Positions 1 to 14,600 of a DNA stretch of 64,000 bases are shown one piece after another. Numbering within the stretch: the stretch's first letter is position 1; the number at the start of each line of letters is the position of its first letter. The translations under genes and the position numbers were made by a program. The notes below the pieces were generated by a model. The model saw nothing but the letters and a program-made list of their open reading frames with translations, was not told where the DNA came from and made no database searches. The DNA is from Ischnura elegans (Eukaryota; Arthropoda; Insecta; Odonata; Coenagrionidae): the NCBI RefSeq assembly GCF_921293095.1, contig NC_060252.1, positions 45,880,881 to 45,944,880 of the forward strand, given 5' to 3'.

Positions 1-1900
1 AAAATCTATTCGAAAAATTTCCGAAAAAACAGCTTTTATTATATAAGTACCTTATTATTGCCATCTATCATTAACCCACTTATATGATAAATACCTCGAA
101 AATCATGGCATTTAAAACTGTCGTACAAACATATACTTCAACTTCATGTGCTTCAAAATATTTTCGAAATGTATATGCAAATTTATCATATAATAATGAT
201 AAATACTGTTTCATAAGACCTGAGGCCAGGCGTAAAGTATATTGAAGTTCTTTTTTTAATACATTAATGCTGAAACGCTACGCGATTGAAATATGTAATT
301 TGTGAAAATTAATCCACTAATTGCTAAGTTGTTTATACGCAAAATAGCACGATAGCACTTGATCCACATATTAAAATCTGCATCCTGAAAAAAATAAATT
401 CATTTCTACATTCAATGTTTTTATTTTTGGATTTGGATACCTTCATGAGAGATTGAACCTCTGTTTTTTAAGATATTTCTTACTCAGTTCTCTGTTCTTA
501 CTCATCATTATCATTACATAATCGATCATTACAAAAAAAGCTGCGTATCCCTTAATGTTCTTAGGAGGTTCTCCCGTAGATACTCACATTTAGATGGTCA
601 AGGTATTGAAGTGAGCCACACGTACATGGCATTTCAAGTTAAAGACAGCCATTGCCGCGGCTGGGATACCCTTTTACGCGGGCAAAAGTCGATTTTTCGA
701 AGGCGTTCAAACTGTCCAAAAATACTAAATATGTGTAGCTAAAACGTCATTCCATTGTAATGTATCTTTTTATCTTCCTACACTGCCCTGTTACCGAAGT
801 ACAAGAATAGTTTCTAGCAGAAGTTGTTTGTGTGTAATTTTTCATGTTTTTTTAAACGATTTTTAACTTAAAAAATACCCATACATATTACCATAAATAT
901 CTATTCCAATTTTATTACATTTAGTGAGTTTTTTTGTGTAACCTCACCTTTTAATGATCAATTAGGCAAACTTTAAATTTTTTAAGCTGCCCAGCTGCTC
1001 AGGACGACGTGCTATAATAATATGTACAAATATTTTTATACACAATTAGGGATAAAAAAAAACCACGCTGCACCACCACGGGTTCTCATGCGATAGGATG
1101 TAAAAATATATGATCCTTAAAGCTATTTCGAAAGAATTATCAGCCTTTATTCCATTATTTAAAATCCGCAATGTGTTACATTGACGCCTGGCTATCCTAA
1201 CGCCATCCCTCGGCATGCCGCCTTCAGTGATGTATAGATAATCTTGACAGAACTATAGTACCAGTGTCAGCCCCACAGACCTCGTCGCCTGCTCCGCCCA
1301 CGTCTTACCTCCCCCTCCTCACCCACCCCACACTGACATTCCACCACCCGCTTGCCGATGCACTGGGTTTCCTTCCCAGGATCGACGCTTTTTCGCCACC
1401 CCCCTCCTCTTGCCCCTTCCACCATTTTCTGCACTAGCGCGTACTTTGCACGGAATGGGAGTATTACGTGAAAAACTGATTGACAAGAGAAAAGACAGAG
1501 AGAGACGGAGGCATTCGGTAGCAAAGGAGATGAAGGCATGCGATGAAGAGCGAATAAAGACCAGTATTCGAACATCTTTGTCATTTACTTTACCAAATCC
1601 CTGTCAAGTCTGCCTGATCGAAATAATCGGACTAACAGAAGCAAGTCTAGAAGCTAATTGGTTTTCACAAACATCGAGACTTAAGCATTTATTTTTCGAG
1701 CGAAGCTGTACGAAAATGCAATTATGAGAGTGTCGACACTATGAGGTAATATTGTAAGCCGATTCTCTATTCATAACTTCTAGCATACGGTCTTAGCCAA
1801 GGACCTCAGTGGAAAATTACATTCTCTAAGTGTTATAACAATGGATCATAAATAAGGCGATTTTCTCATAGTCATCCATGTATTTTACTGCATGAAATAT
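1..1900. other. Upstream AT-rich non-coding region
   Basis: Nothing protein-like was recognised. The only compositional change is a C- and GC-rich patch at about 1265-1440; short open frames there in both directions have no domain or codon signal. Confidence 0.5.
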
Positions 1901-1916
1901 GCAGCAATACCATAAC

Positions 1917-2040
1917 TACGGTCAAGAATATCCGGCTTAGCAGTGATTTTGATATTTTAATGCTTATTTTTACAGAGCATCAAAATAATTTCCAAATTAG
2001 CGGACAATTAAAAAGGCTACGCGCCACTGGTAAATACTAT
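1917..2040 (+). repeat. Diverged direct repeat, copy 1 (partner 2842-2955)
   Basis: The two blocks share a run of similar segments in the same order: ATTTTGATATTT, TTTTTACTGA/TTTTTACAGA, TCAAAATAA, TTCCAAA and ATTAGCGG, then CGCGCC and TGGTAAATA. The offset is about 925 nt. Copy 2 sits in intron 1 just before exon 2. Confidence 0.65.
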
Positions 2041-2621
2041 AGCTAAATCTGGTAGGGAACTACATGAAAATTGAAAGCAATAACTAAGTGATTTATTTGT
2101 AAAAGTTCGAAGATAGTGTCGAAAACAAATTTTGGGGCATGACACACCATTTTCAGGCAGGATGCAAACTGTGGCGTCTCTACGATAGCATTGTTCTCCA
2201 AAATGCTTGGTCAGCTAATATAAGAAGGAGATAGTAGTTGATGATTCAGAAGTCAGAACCCACTACCCAAAGCCGCGGAGAAAGCGGAAGGAAAGCCAAC
2301 AGCAGGGAATCAGTTGGGCATGAGATTCGATGCACGCACCTTCACTTTTGCTGTCACTGCCGTAAGTTGACCATTTGACTTATTTATATAGACATAAATT
2401 ATTTCCACAACATCAAAGAAGATTATGTATTAGAAAACACGTTGATCGCCGCAGATTCATCAGGAACCTTACGTTAGTCCCAGATATTGTGGTTAAAACC
2501 TGGAAACATTGCTGTTGCCGATGCTTTGAAGTTTACAACCGAGTGACCAAGTGATACAAGCACGGTCATTCTTGAGGATCGAAACTAATCGCGCCTAGAT
2601 AACTACTTCATCTGAAGAAAA

Positions 2622-2640
2622 ATGGAAGCCAAAGTAGAAG
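2622..2640 (+). CDS. Gene 1 exon 1 (19-nt start exon)
   Basis: An ATG in a strong context (AAAA before it, G after) opens the short peptide MEAKVE. It ends in phase 1 at a donor GTACGT. The next exon begins with two bases that complete a Gly codon, giving MEAKVEGPTELRN. Position, phase and signal quality all fit. The alternative is a start further upstream that is not recognisable. Confidence 0.68.
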
Positions 2641-5600
2641 GTACGTACAAACAGAAACGGAATGCTATAATGGACCAAAAGCCTGGTGCCTATTACATAC
2701 CAAGTTCCTGAAGATGAGAATCGAGTCGTTGTGCAAGGCATGTTAAAATTTAAGTATGGCATGTTAATAAAATATTCTCAAAAATAAACGCATGCAGCGA
2801 GGAGTGATATGAACCTGGCCATTCGCATCAGCATGATAAGTACGGTATCCAGAATAGCAGTCATTTTGATATTTCCACACATTTTTACTGAACTTCAAAA
2901 TAACTTCCAAAATTAGCGGGCCATTAAAAATGTTTCGCGCCTTTGGTAAATAGTTGCTTCAACCATTAATGGACGCGAATATATAAAAGTTTCATACTTT
3001 TTTCCCAGGGCCAACAGAGCTTAGAAACGTGACACTTGATGATGAAGATTATGTTTTCATCTCACCTAATGCAGCGAGAGACATCGCAATCCCGAATATT
3101 TCAGTTCCTGAGATGCTATTCCAAGCCATCGACATGAATTACGACATCATAAAAAATAAACCGTGGGTGGTAAGCAAAATGGCCTGGGCCGCAGAAAATA
3201 TTTTCAACATAAAAGCACAATTCCGCTCTGCCTTCCACATTTCTCACGATATTTATTTTGCCCAAGGTGGATACTGACACTGGAGTCTCGTACAAATTTC
3301 GAGAGATTAAGCCGGTGGCCATGAAGATCGCCAGCGCACTGACAAGACTCGGTTTCAAGAAAGGTGACGTCCTGTTCTTCGTCACTCAAGATGCTGCTTT
3401 GATTTACCTGGTGAACATCGGCGTTTGGCTATGCGGCGGAGCTGTAAGAGGGAGCTGTCACGGGGAGCGTAGAGGTAAGGGATTTCACGAATTAGAAAGC
3501 CACAAAAAGAAAACAGTAATTGGATTTTTTACTCGGGGCTTAAACTCAAAATACAGTTATTATTATAGTATTCTACCGATTAAGGTAGGTTTCCATGGAG
3601 TATTCAAGAAGTGATCTGGGAGCCTCCCTTTCCTTCCAGCACTACCTTCTTTAATTCACTGTAAGGCCTACTCTCTTTCAATCTATCTAAAAATCCTATT
3701 CTTTTCCTTTCCCTCCCTCGTTTCCCTAACATTCTACCCTCTAACACCATTTTCAACATCCCCTCACCGCTAAGCACTAACTCCATCCATACCTTCTGTC
3801 TCCTCCGTATCTCATCTAAAAGCTGCCTCTCCTCGCCAACCATATCCAGCACTTCGTCATTCCTTTTCCTCTCCGTCCATTTCACCCTCTCTATTCTTCT
3901 CCATACCCACATCTCGAATGCCTCCAATCTTCTCTCGTCTTCTTTCCTCAGTGTCCATGTTTCCGCACCGTAGAGAGCTACACTCCAGATCAAAATCTTC
4001 ACTAACCTTTTCTTTAAACTATTACGCAACGATCCTCTCAGAAGCTCCTTCCTGTTCATGAATGCCTCCTTCGTATCTCCCAAAAATATCGAGGGGCGCG
4101 GTTTTTTCCCCTGGACCCCTCCCTCATTCATCGCTGGGTGCGGCTTTTTGATGGCGTTAAAAGCAAGTTGTGTTGCCTCGATATTTGACCATCTCTCGTC
4201 TCGTTTCAAAATCATTGCAGGACTGAGGGTGTAATACTAGTAGTCGGCACAGAAAAGAGAGGGAACCAACTTTAGCTCCAACATTGCCTATTCAACAAAA
4301 ATATCCATTTATGAACCATATGAAAGCTTGATCCAGTATTTTAGGCAAATGTCACAAATGCAAAAATTAGAAGGCTCGGAAGATATAAATTTCATTTCTT
4401 TTCATTATTCATTTATGCAGAAAAGTAGTACGCAAAATACTGATCAGTGTGCACTGTACAGTCAAATTTGTATCGAAATCAACTCAAGCTTTAAGGCCAA
4501 CTGGAAACGGTATTATCTATTTTCACTCTTAATATTATTTTTGTATTTTTTTATTTTCTTACCTATCATTATTTGATTATTACTTCTCCTTCTCTCGTTT
4601 ATGGCTGTGTAGGAAAAACTGATAATTTCCAATTATCCTCATATGCGGTCATGTCCTCCCGTATATTTTCATCTTTTCACAACAAATCCTTTTCTTATCG
4701 TCGGACCACTTTATGCCTTTCCTTGTCTCCTTAACATCGGAATCCTTCCAATCGTGATTTTATAACTCGAAATATCCCCCTTTTTGTGGCACCCATTTTT
4801 ATTTTATGCCACTCTTTCTCGGGCTATTCATTTTAATTCTTCCTTCATATTTCATTACGATTCCATATTCCTCTTTCCTTTAGCATTATTTTTCTTACTC
4901 GTCTGTAGAATGAGCGAAGCCCGCTATTTCAACATGTCCTTGTGTACTATTAAGACCCTAAATAAGATTTCATGGGAATTACTTCTTCTTGTTGTTTTAC
5001 TGCATGCAATCCTGTTTATTTATTCCGAGTTCTAAGCTAAATAAATAAGGTATGGCGAGATTTTACGCCAGATAATACCAGTAACAAAGAGACGAATATG
5101 CATTTTTCCTGTAAAAAAACCACCTAATTAATCTTATTTAGGAGAAAAACTCTTAACGTTATTAAAAAAATAATAAACTTTTTTTCTTTTGCAGAAGCGT
5201 ACCTGAATCAAATGAGGGAAGTGTCCACTAGTTTTGCACTTTGTGATTCAGAAACTTCAGCTTCTGTGAAATGGGCAGCTGAAAAACTAGACTGGAACGT
5301 TAAAATTATCTCAATAGGAGGGGGAGTGGAAGGAGCTCTTTCAGTCGAAGAAATGATCGAGAAAGAAGACGGCTCGGGTAAGCGGCTTACTACCCCTATG
5401 ACCATAAACTCAAGCCAAATGTTTTACTAGCGCTTGTATCCATCAATTTATCACCAATAATGACAAGAGACTGATTTTATTTCTTCCATTTTTTTTCACA
5501 AAAGTGACTTGATCCATTATACTCCCGCTATCTCTGCTCGCAATAGTCGTAGAGCAGATTTTTGGGACATTCAAAGCAAAGCCATAACTTATGTAACATA

Positions 5601-8600
5601 CAAATATTACAATTAAATCCAAGCGATACCTTCTCCTATCACTATGACTTTTAATATTTACAATATCTCGTAAGTACTCCACTTCAGAAAAGGAAAAAAA
5701 ATATTCATAAATTGTACATACTCAAGTTAACAAGTAATGTATAAAAATACAGTAACTTCCCGTATTCATTACATTATGGCATGAGTTTTTTCTTCGCCCA
5801 ACTTCGCTATTATTTAGATAAAATGAAAAACCTTGGGAAGTATCATATGCTTCAGTTGAAGTCATCAAGAAGTCAGTGGGTGAGAGCAGTAAATAATTTA
5901 TAGTCTGTATACCGTAAGGTGTCGCAAGGGCCCGCTACCTACCTGAGTCGCGAGCGCCGGGGGAGGAAAGGACCGACTCAGGTAGCTGGCGGGCCCATGT
6001 GCCACCCTACGGTATACAGTTGCGTTTTCTGGGGCCATGTCGCAGGTAGCCCCAAGTTGGGCTTGGTCATAGAGTTTACATGGCTTGGTACACTTTCCGC
6101 AGGGTCCGCAACGCTACCCTCGAGTAGCTCACCCTCGCTGCCCTCTCTCCTCGACCCTCCGAGCTCCAAGCGAGGGGGCTCCCTCCCCGAAGCTGACCGC
6201 TCTGACAACAATTATAACTTTTTCAATTTCGAAATGTAACAAAAATGGATTGCTTGCATCGTATTCCCGGTAGTCATACGATCAAGTACGTCTTTGAATC
6301 GTGTTTCTGCGACAAAAATAATGATTTTGTGAACTTAGCTAAAATTGTGGCTGCTGACCGCCGGAAAACAACGATATGCGGGATATTTGAGTAAGTTTCG
6401 AGCATGATTTGGCCATCTCGAACTGTTCATTTCCTTCAAGTATTTTATCGGGGAAGCTGAATGACAAGCGCAAATTTAAAATGAACTCTCTTGGCTTCGT
6501 TGAGTTATACGTCAGAGCCGATAACATGCTCATCGCTCTATACAACGTACACTACACTAGTAATAGACGCCTTCTAAAAGTCGTACAGGGGCTAAGTATA
6601 TTTTTTTAAATAGGGGTTTTAAAGTGCCAAGTTAGGATTACGAAGGCAAATATCAGAAAAGGAAGAATGAACCCTTGCATGAAAATGAAAGAAAAGGATT
6701 CATATGATACATCTACATCTGCATAATACTCTGCGAGTCACCTCTAGGTTGCTTGCAAGGGGCTGATCAATCATCAGCATGCAGCATACAAAAGTATTCC
6801 TAAATGCTCACCATACGGTCACAAAAATTTAACGCATGCAAACAAAATATACTTCCACATTCATGCAAAGGCAAAAATTGCCAATTACTCATGAAGGCAA
6901 TGCGTCAATGAAGCTAGATACTGAATAACATGCCATTAGAAATACTAGGGAAAATTCAGCAACAGCATACACAAGTTAGTATGCTGTACTGCAAGTCAAC
7001 TAACCTATTAGTAATTCCTACCGCTGCCATTATAGTCTCCTATCGATCGTGGAAAAATGACCTTAGATGAACCACTAAGAAGTTTTTACTTATCTCTCAG
7101 TTTACAAAGACGTCGGGACCAATTATATAATGGGCGTCTAAGAGTGCGGGATGGGTGTCTGAGCTAAACTGAATTTAAGCTGCATGAACTTTGTCAGGTA
7201 AAAGGGAGAAAAGAGCTCTAAAATATATGTGACAATCAGACAGCTAAATTTAGAAATTATATTCTTCAAATCCATAATGGTATAAACTATTTATATTTCT
7301 TCTTCAGGAAATGCCTAAATTAATACATTTTTTCAGCTTTCCCGAAAAACGTGAAAATCGACCCAAAAGAAGATACTCTGATTATCACCAACACAAGTGG
7401 AAGTACGGGAACTCCAAAAGGTGTAATGCACACGCATGAGGCCTTAGTTACCAACTTTGCATTGAGGGGCCACCCAAAGAAGATGAAAGAGGAAGACGGG
7501 TAAGCACGTTGAAACAGTTTAAATATTCAGCATTGAGTATGTCAGTGCGATATCCATGGGTAGTTATGAAACTCAAGGGAACAAGGCTGATTGAACTCTG
7601 TAAATGCGGGAAAATCTGCCATCCTGATGAAGTCTGAATCCCAGAAGAAATATTCTAAGTTATGTGGTATTTTAACATGCCCTAATTTAGTCCCTTCTAT
7701 CCTTCCAATTATACGTAAGTGGCTACCAATCTGTAACTGTGATACCTCATTTCCACTTGCTCACATTGGTCACTTGTTACACTCCTCGATGTGACATATA
7801 AAAAAATTAAAAAGGCAAACACGTATATTTTTTTCAATCATGGAATTTCAATCGCTCTGATGTCATGGTTTTGTTTACCACCACCTTCTTTTTGCAGTCA
7901 AGAGAGAAATTCTTCCCTAATGGTAGCGGTGGGAAATTTTTTCACAAGCTTATTCAGCGTATCTAACGCGAGCCTAGTGAACGGATATACATTCTACGCT
8001 TCTTCTAAGTATGAAGTAAAATCTTTCATGAGGAATCTATTACATTATAAGGTCAGTAACAAAATTTATTCGTAATAAGGAGCACATTGATATTCGCATG
8101 AAACTAGCGAACATTCTTGGTAGAATACTGACTATCAAACCGTCTTTACAGCCTGATACAGTTTTCCTTCATCCATACTCAGTACATGAATTTGTGCAGC
8201 TTCCAGAACTAGACATTCACGACTTTACCTTCCTGAAAGTTGTGTCATCTGGAGGATCAGTATTCAACTACGCTACAGCAAAGGCTTTGGAGACAAAACT
8301 GCCACATGTGAAACTGAATCTGGTAAGACTTGTGATAAACACCCCTTTTGTTTGAATGAATTCTTGATTTCGATCAAATAAACTAACAAATTTTAAAATT
8401 ATATTTAACCGGATCATAAATTAACAACCGAGGATGATCTCCTCTACGGAGGTCTTTCAGCACTATAAGGTATTGCTGGGACCAAAACGAACACTTGAGC
8501 CTGAAAAAAACAGATGAAATTAGATAAATCTACACTTAAATGATTGACAGTTAAATTCATGGCAACTTTATGGGCATCGTAATAAGGATATTGTAAATAA

Positions 8601-11600
8601 ATAAATATAAATACATATTTAATTATTAATTTAACTTACGTAATTTAAAATATACTTATTTAACGTAACATAATTCACAGCGATATAAAAAGCCCTCAAT
8701 AATAAAATAATATGTTATCGACAACTTTTTATACCTTAGTTATGTTCTCTTAAATCAGCTTTCCAGAGAGAACATACCTAAAGCAGAAAGAGGTCTTTCG
8801 TTAAACAGGTTAGTTAATTCGTAATTTTTTATTAGCACTAACTGGTCGATGTTGCACACAAATATCCCGAAGTACTGCGTAGGTAACGGAACGAATGGTT
8901 CATACTTGGTGACAGCATACCCCTACCATGTAAATGTAGGTTCAATTAGTAAAAGCACAAACATGTAGCTGACTTAATGAAGTGGAGTACTATTCACCCC
9001 GTCCCTTGCACCCTATAAGTGGCTTGGTGGGCATCATGGTTTTTTTCTGACTGGTAGTAGTTCTCCTGCTGTTGAAGGCCTTCAATGATAATGCCACCAC
9101 CTCGTTTTCAAATATAAAATTGACCTTCTCACTAGATTCCTCGCTTTTGAACTATATTTGAATACTAAAGAATTCTATTTTCAGCCAAAATAAAGACAGA
9201 ATTTATACTGCTTTTTAAGTGCACATCATATAGATAATAATTCATTAGAAATACATGAACCTTCCCATAAAACTTTAAATGTTCATTTATTTTTGTTATT
9301 TAAATAGGTTTATGGTACATCAGAGGCACTTTTGATATCCTCTACAGAATATGACTTCCTAGCGGCAGCTGAATACGAATATTCTAAAACTGACAGTACG
9401 GCGGCTGGGGTAAAATATAATATCCTTCAAGGCGGTAAGTAAAATAATTTTCATTTAATTTATTTGATTTATAAATGCTAGAAATACAGATTAAAGTCAC
9501 CAATAGAAAATTCGGAATAATATGTCGTTGTATTCTCTTTTAATGCCACAATGCTCAGTTGTCGGTTCAAAGTTACTGAAATTCCACGCACCCTTATTTT
9601 TCAGATACCCATATGACGTGTGGATACTTGGACCCGTTGGTGAAAGCAAAGGTTAGAAGCACTATTCTACTTATACACCTATTTAATATCATTGCGCGTT
9701 TCCCATGAAAATAATGACATGGCATAGTATAGCAGGGTCAAAGTCATCGCTGTCTTTTGTTACTCTAAACGCATGCAAGAGCTTGATTGTAATATGCGAT
9801 GGGATGTAGGGCAACCAGATCAAGTAGATCCTTGGCCAAAGTTTGTATCCGTGGCAAATAGGCGGGTGGGGGGGCCGGATCTAAGCCCCCCAAAATTTTT
9901 GAGAGGTATATTACACTGGAGAACAACCGATTTCTTGTCTTAGATCTGAGACTTTTTTTCGATTAACTTTTGACCTTTGGATAAAAAAACAACCTCGGTT
10001 TATATCTATCACGTCAAATTTTTAAGCTACAGATTTAGTGATGGGCACTGTGCGAGTGAGTCACTTCAAATGTGCGACTCAGCAGATAGAGCTGTGAGGC
10101 GAGAGAGTCTTATTTGGTGAGTCGCGACCCCCTCAGCACACGACTCCCTCCAGGCACAATGTGCATGTTGGAGTCGTGAGCGGTGGAAGTCGGACTCCAT
10201 GGGCACACGACTCTTTCCACATACATTTTCCATATTTGGCGGGTCAAAGGGAGCACATGACACTTTTCGCGGGTAGCCCACTGTTCACCTTTTCACGTCG
10301 CTTGAAAGATTCTTCTGGTTCATTTTCTAGGTGTTACTCTAAAGAATCTCATATGACTCTTATCGTAATTCTCTCTCCTGCATTTTCCATGCATCGTGAA
10401 AGAAAAAGGGTTGAAAATGCTCATTTAAAAGTTTTCGCCAACGGCAAATTGATGAAAATAATACAAGACAAAAAATGAAAATATGTTATCACAAGCACTA
10501 CTAAGATTAATCGAGGAAATTAATTGTGAATTGTTAACATGATCATGTAGTTTAGGAGAGAACATTTTGTTACAACAGAATTTTTTCAACAGTCGTCATC
10601 TCTAAGCACAGGAGGCGGAATACATTTTCCGTCTTCCATGAAAGATTAAACGTATCGGCAGAAATGGTTCCTATGTAATATCACCTGTGACTATGCAATA
10701 CGTGATTGATTTGAAATCAAAATTTCAAATTGTGATGTAGGAAATGTTGAATTTTAAATGCTCGTTCTGAAATCCTCCCCTCAATACCTTCCCCTATTCC
10801 CCTTTCTCCCACTCCACTCTTCCCTCTCCCCTCAGCCCGAAACGCTTTGATGAGTCACACATTGCGAGAAGCTCTCTGGAGAGAACTGTGAGTGGTGAGG
10901 CAGCTCCACAAAATGAGTCGTTTATGCCATCACTACAAAGAATACCCTCTTTTTGTATCATATGTTGTACAAAATTTGCTTAAGAAGCAATTTAAAGGGA
11001 GATCCTACCTCATATACTGCCATACAAAATGATTACCCATTGAATGCTTTGGCACTGATTAATGAATGGTATGTAGTGGAAGGCAAGAACGGAAAAGGAA
11101 GACCTCTAACGAAATACACGGAACAAGTAAAGAAGGATGTGAAAGAGAAGAAATATGTAGGCGTGAAAAGATTAGCTGATAGGAGAACTGAGTGGAGAGC
11201 TGCGTCAAACCAATCCTAGGATTGTTGACCAGTGATGACGATGATAATGATGTGAATTGACAACAAAATATTAGTGTATGCAAACCAATCAGCACTTAAG
11301 TTCCCCGCGAAGCAAATTTAGGACTACGTGCCTGCATTTAACTATAGTATTGACGTGGTAGAAGAAAACTAACAATGGTTTTGCAATCAGCATGCCCATT
11401 TTACCAAGGAGCATCTAAAAAATTGAAGTCATTAGAAAATATGTGAAAAATTATAGTTTTATTGACTGTACTTCCTCCAAATAAATCCCCTCCCGAAATG
11501 GAAACTCCCACCCCACTCCGAAAATGTTTTCCGGCAACGAACTTGCCAAAAGTTATTGCCCTGATCCAATTTCTTCTCATCGGTCCCTTAAATGAGACTC

Positions 11601-14600
11601 CTCTCTGATACCTCTTCAAACATTTCCCCCGTGAGCATCCCGAAATATTTACATGATGCAATGAGCTGTGTTTAATATTCACCGAAATACCAACTCTTCT
11701 AGCTATTCCAAATTATTATGTCTACATTTTTGAGGATAATTTACGAAAAAATATTTTTTGTCTTCCAGTTAAAGGACATCAACTCAGGTCGACCCTTGGG
11801 TAGAAACATGAAAGGAAATCTTTGGGTAAAGACTCCATATTTAATGAAGGGCTATGTAAGCAGCGGAGAGAAAAAGGTAAGCAATGGCATTTTTAAGAGC
11901 ACATTTGCACTCTCATTTACGATTTCTCAAAAATATCACCTCCAAGTCAAAAAATGGAACAAACAGTATACATAATTAATAATCAACATCTACTCTCAAG
12001 CATATATTTAGAAACTAAGATGTAGTTATTTAATCAGAATAAATATGTTGTACTTGGATCAATGAGAACATGGGTTCAATAGATCTAATTGTGAGGCAAA
12101 ATGAAAAAATACTCCAAAAACACGAGGAATTCATTCGAAAAAATATAGTGAATGACATTCATTAGCAAAATTCCCTCACTCGCGTGGGTTTCGCCACAAA
12201 CTGAATGCTTCGCAGTAAAACAGAACCTCTGCAGATAAATACTTGATATCTCATTGTCAGTGATATGAATAATCTTAATCTCTTTCATTTCCTTTTGAAA
12301 ATGGCTATAAACGCGAATGCTTGCAACATCCCACAAGAAATGAAACTATAAGGATTTCCAAAGCTTTCTTAGGAGGTCGGCACAGCACGGTACGCTCGAC
12401 ACAGGAAAGGTGTGGTATAGCCGGAGCACGAAAAAGTTTTTTTAAAGAATAGCTAAGAAATACCTATAAATGTAGAAAAACCGCTGTACGTACAGAAAAT
12501 GCATCACAACAAAGTATATCAAATTCGGAACCCCTTTGGTCTCTATTCCCATGGTAAGATGTTTCACTGTACGGGGAAAAGCAATATGTATGGTGTTTAT
12601 GGTGAAATAAAACTAATGAAATGCCTGAATCAGGAAGAATTTAAGAATTTTAATAATCCTTTCCAATGCAAGTATGAATTTTCTCTGATAATTAGGATGA
12701 ATTTATGTATAATCCTTTCTCCAATTTGAAATAATTTCTTTCTTAGGAACACAGAAGTATAAACTTGCAATCTCCATTCAACCTCTTATTTCCTATCATT
12801 AAGGATATCGGCGATTTCAAGGATGCAGATGGCTGGTACGACACAGGAGATATCGCTTATTTCGATGATGAAGATTTCCTGTACGTTGTGGACCGCAACA
12901 AATTCACTTTCAAGACTTACATGCATTGGGTAAGACTAAATTTTTCCATCACATTAGTTCTTGGACTGAGAAAAAGGTATTTGGTTAAAACTATTGCGAT
13001 TCATTTACACCCACCGCGTAATCAGAAGAAACCATCCGAATAGTGTTTGAGGTGACGGAAAGTATACAAATATTTTGCACGACAAAATAAATTTAGTTGA
13101 TAAGAGAAACTATTCGAAATTACAACTAAAATGCCGCTTGTACATTTAAAGATTTTAAAAGGTTTTTAAAGATTTTGACGAACATCCTATCCAGAAATTG
13201 ATACAGCTCTAAAAGGCAAGTTTATTATAAATCTAAGAGAAAATATAGACTCAAAGCATTATTACAGATGCATATTACCACGTTTACAATCTGGAATTGA
13301 TAGGCTGCGTATTGCGTTGCATAAGGTTAAGTTTGGTTCACATCGAACGTTTTTCGAATCATCTGTCTTGGTCCTTCTCCAGAATCATACTTCCGTATTC
13401 AATTCACGGTAGAGCGAAATCTCTTTCATTCTATCTACAAATCAGAATCCTACCTCTTCTTTCCCCTTATCCGCTAACCAAAAATATTACCGAGTCTTCC
13501 ATGTTGCGGCCGTTGATTTTCAGCCGCGGGATTCGATATGTCGCGGACTGATCGAAAAACGGAAATGGTGACGGTCACCAGGTTTTTGGTGATTTTTCAA
13601 AATTTGTTACTAATGTACCGTTTAGGGATGGGTTCACAAGAAACATTTTGAAAATCTGTCCGGACTGTACCCAAATTTGATGAAATGGTGAAATAGTCCA
13701 TTATATTATACTTCACTATAGTTGTGTTTGTCAGCAAACAAAGTTACTTTTAATTCGTATTGCAAGAGAATAAATAATGAGCATCGAAGATCCCATTGTT
13801 TTCAAAGTTCTTGGGTTCTGACTGCTTATTAATACCAAAAAAGTTTTCGATAAATCTATCGTCTTCAAACAGTCCATAATCCAGCATATCTATCGAATGG
13901 TATAGCAAACCACGAAAATTTCTTATTGATTTCATTTGCCATTAAATTAATGGTTAGAGTAGATGGTACATTTATAAAAATAAGTCCGGCCTTGCATTCC
14001 TTCCCAACACCCCTTCAAATTCTCACATAGCACATCATGCCCCAATCTATTCACTAACTCCGTTCCCTTCCCTCCGCCCACTTCTCCTATTTCAAAACCC
14101 TTCCCTCTTGCAGTTTTCAATATTTCACCTACCATATTACTTAAAAAAATACATAGCAATATTTCCACCGAATTAATTTTTTCAGCACGTTTCGTTGTAA
14201 CAGAGTTCAATTGAATTATTTTTATAATTTCCACCATATAGTTCCACATATGAAATTATTCCATCTACCATGCGTACACGCGCTGATAAACATAAATGGT
14301 ATTATCATTCTGATAAGTTCCAGTGATACACGGTAGAACCGTTCGATTGTAGATGAAAGGGATTTCGCAAATTCGACTTAAAAATTATATTGTCTAGACC
14401 ACAAAATGCGATTCGATGATTTAACATCATTTTCAGGTGTCCGAGAAAGATGGTGACGAATGTTGCCTCTCAGAGAAGGAAAAAAAACGTTTAACGAGGG
14501 GATCAAATGCAACATAAAGCTAGAAAATTATGTGAAAATATCATTCATTTCTGATGTAATCATAGTTGGGACGAGGCAAGATTTCATGGGAGACGAAAAT

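Noticed and set aside
1267..1727. Overlapping 105-codon frames near the left edge
   Set aside because: Low-complexity arginine/glycine- and serine-rich translations from a GC-skewed patch; no support.
13947..14249. Minus-strand frame of 100 codons in intron 11
   Set aside because: A phrase EILKTARGKGFEIGE looks vaguely LINE-like, but no family order can be followed; too weak to call.
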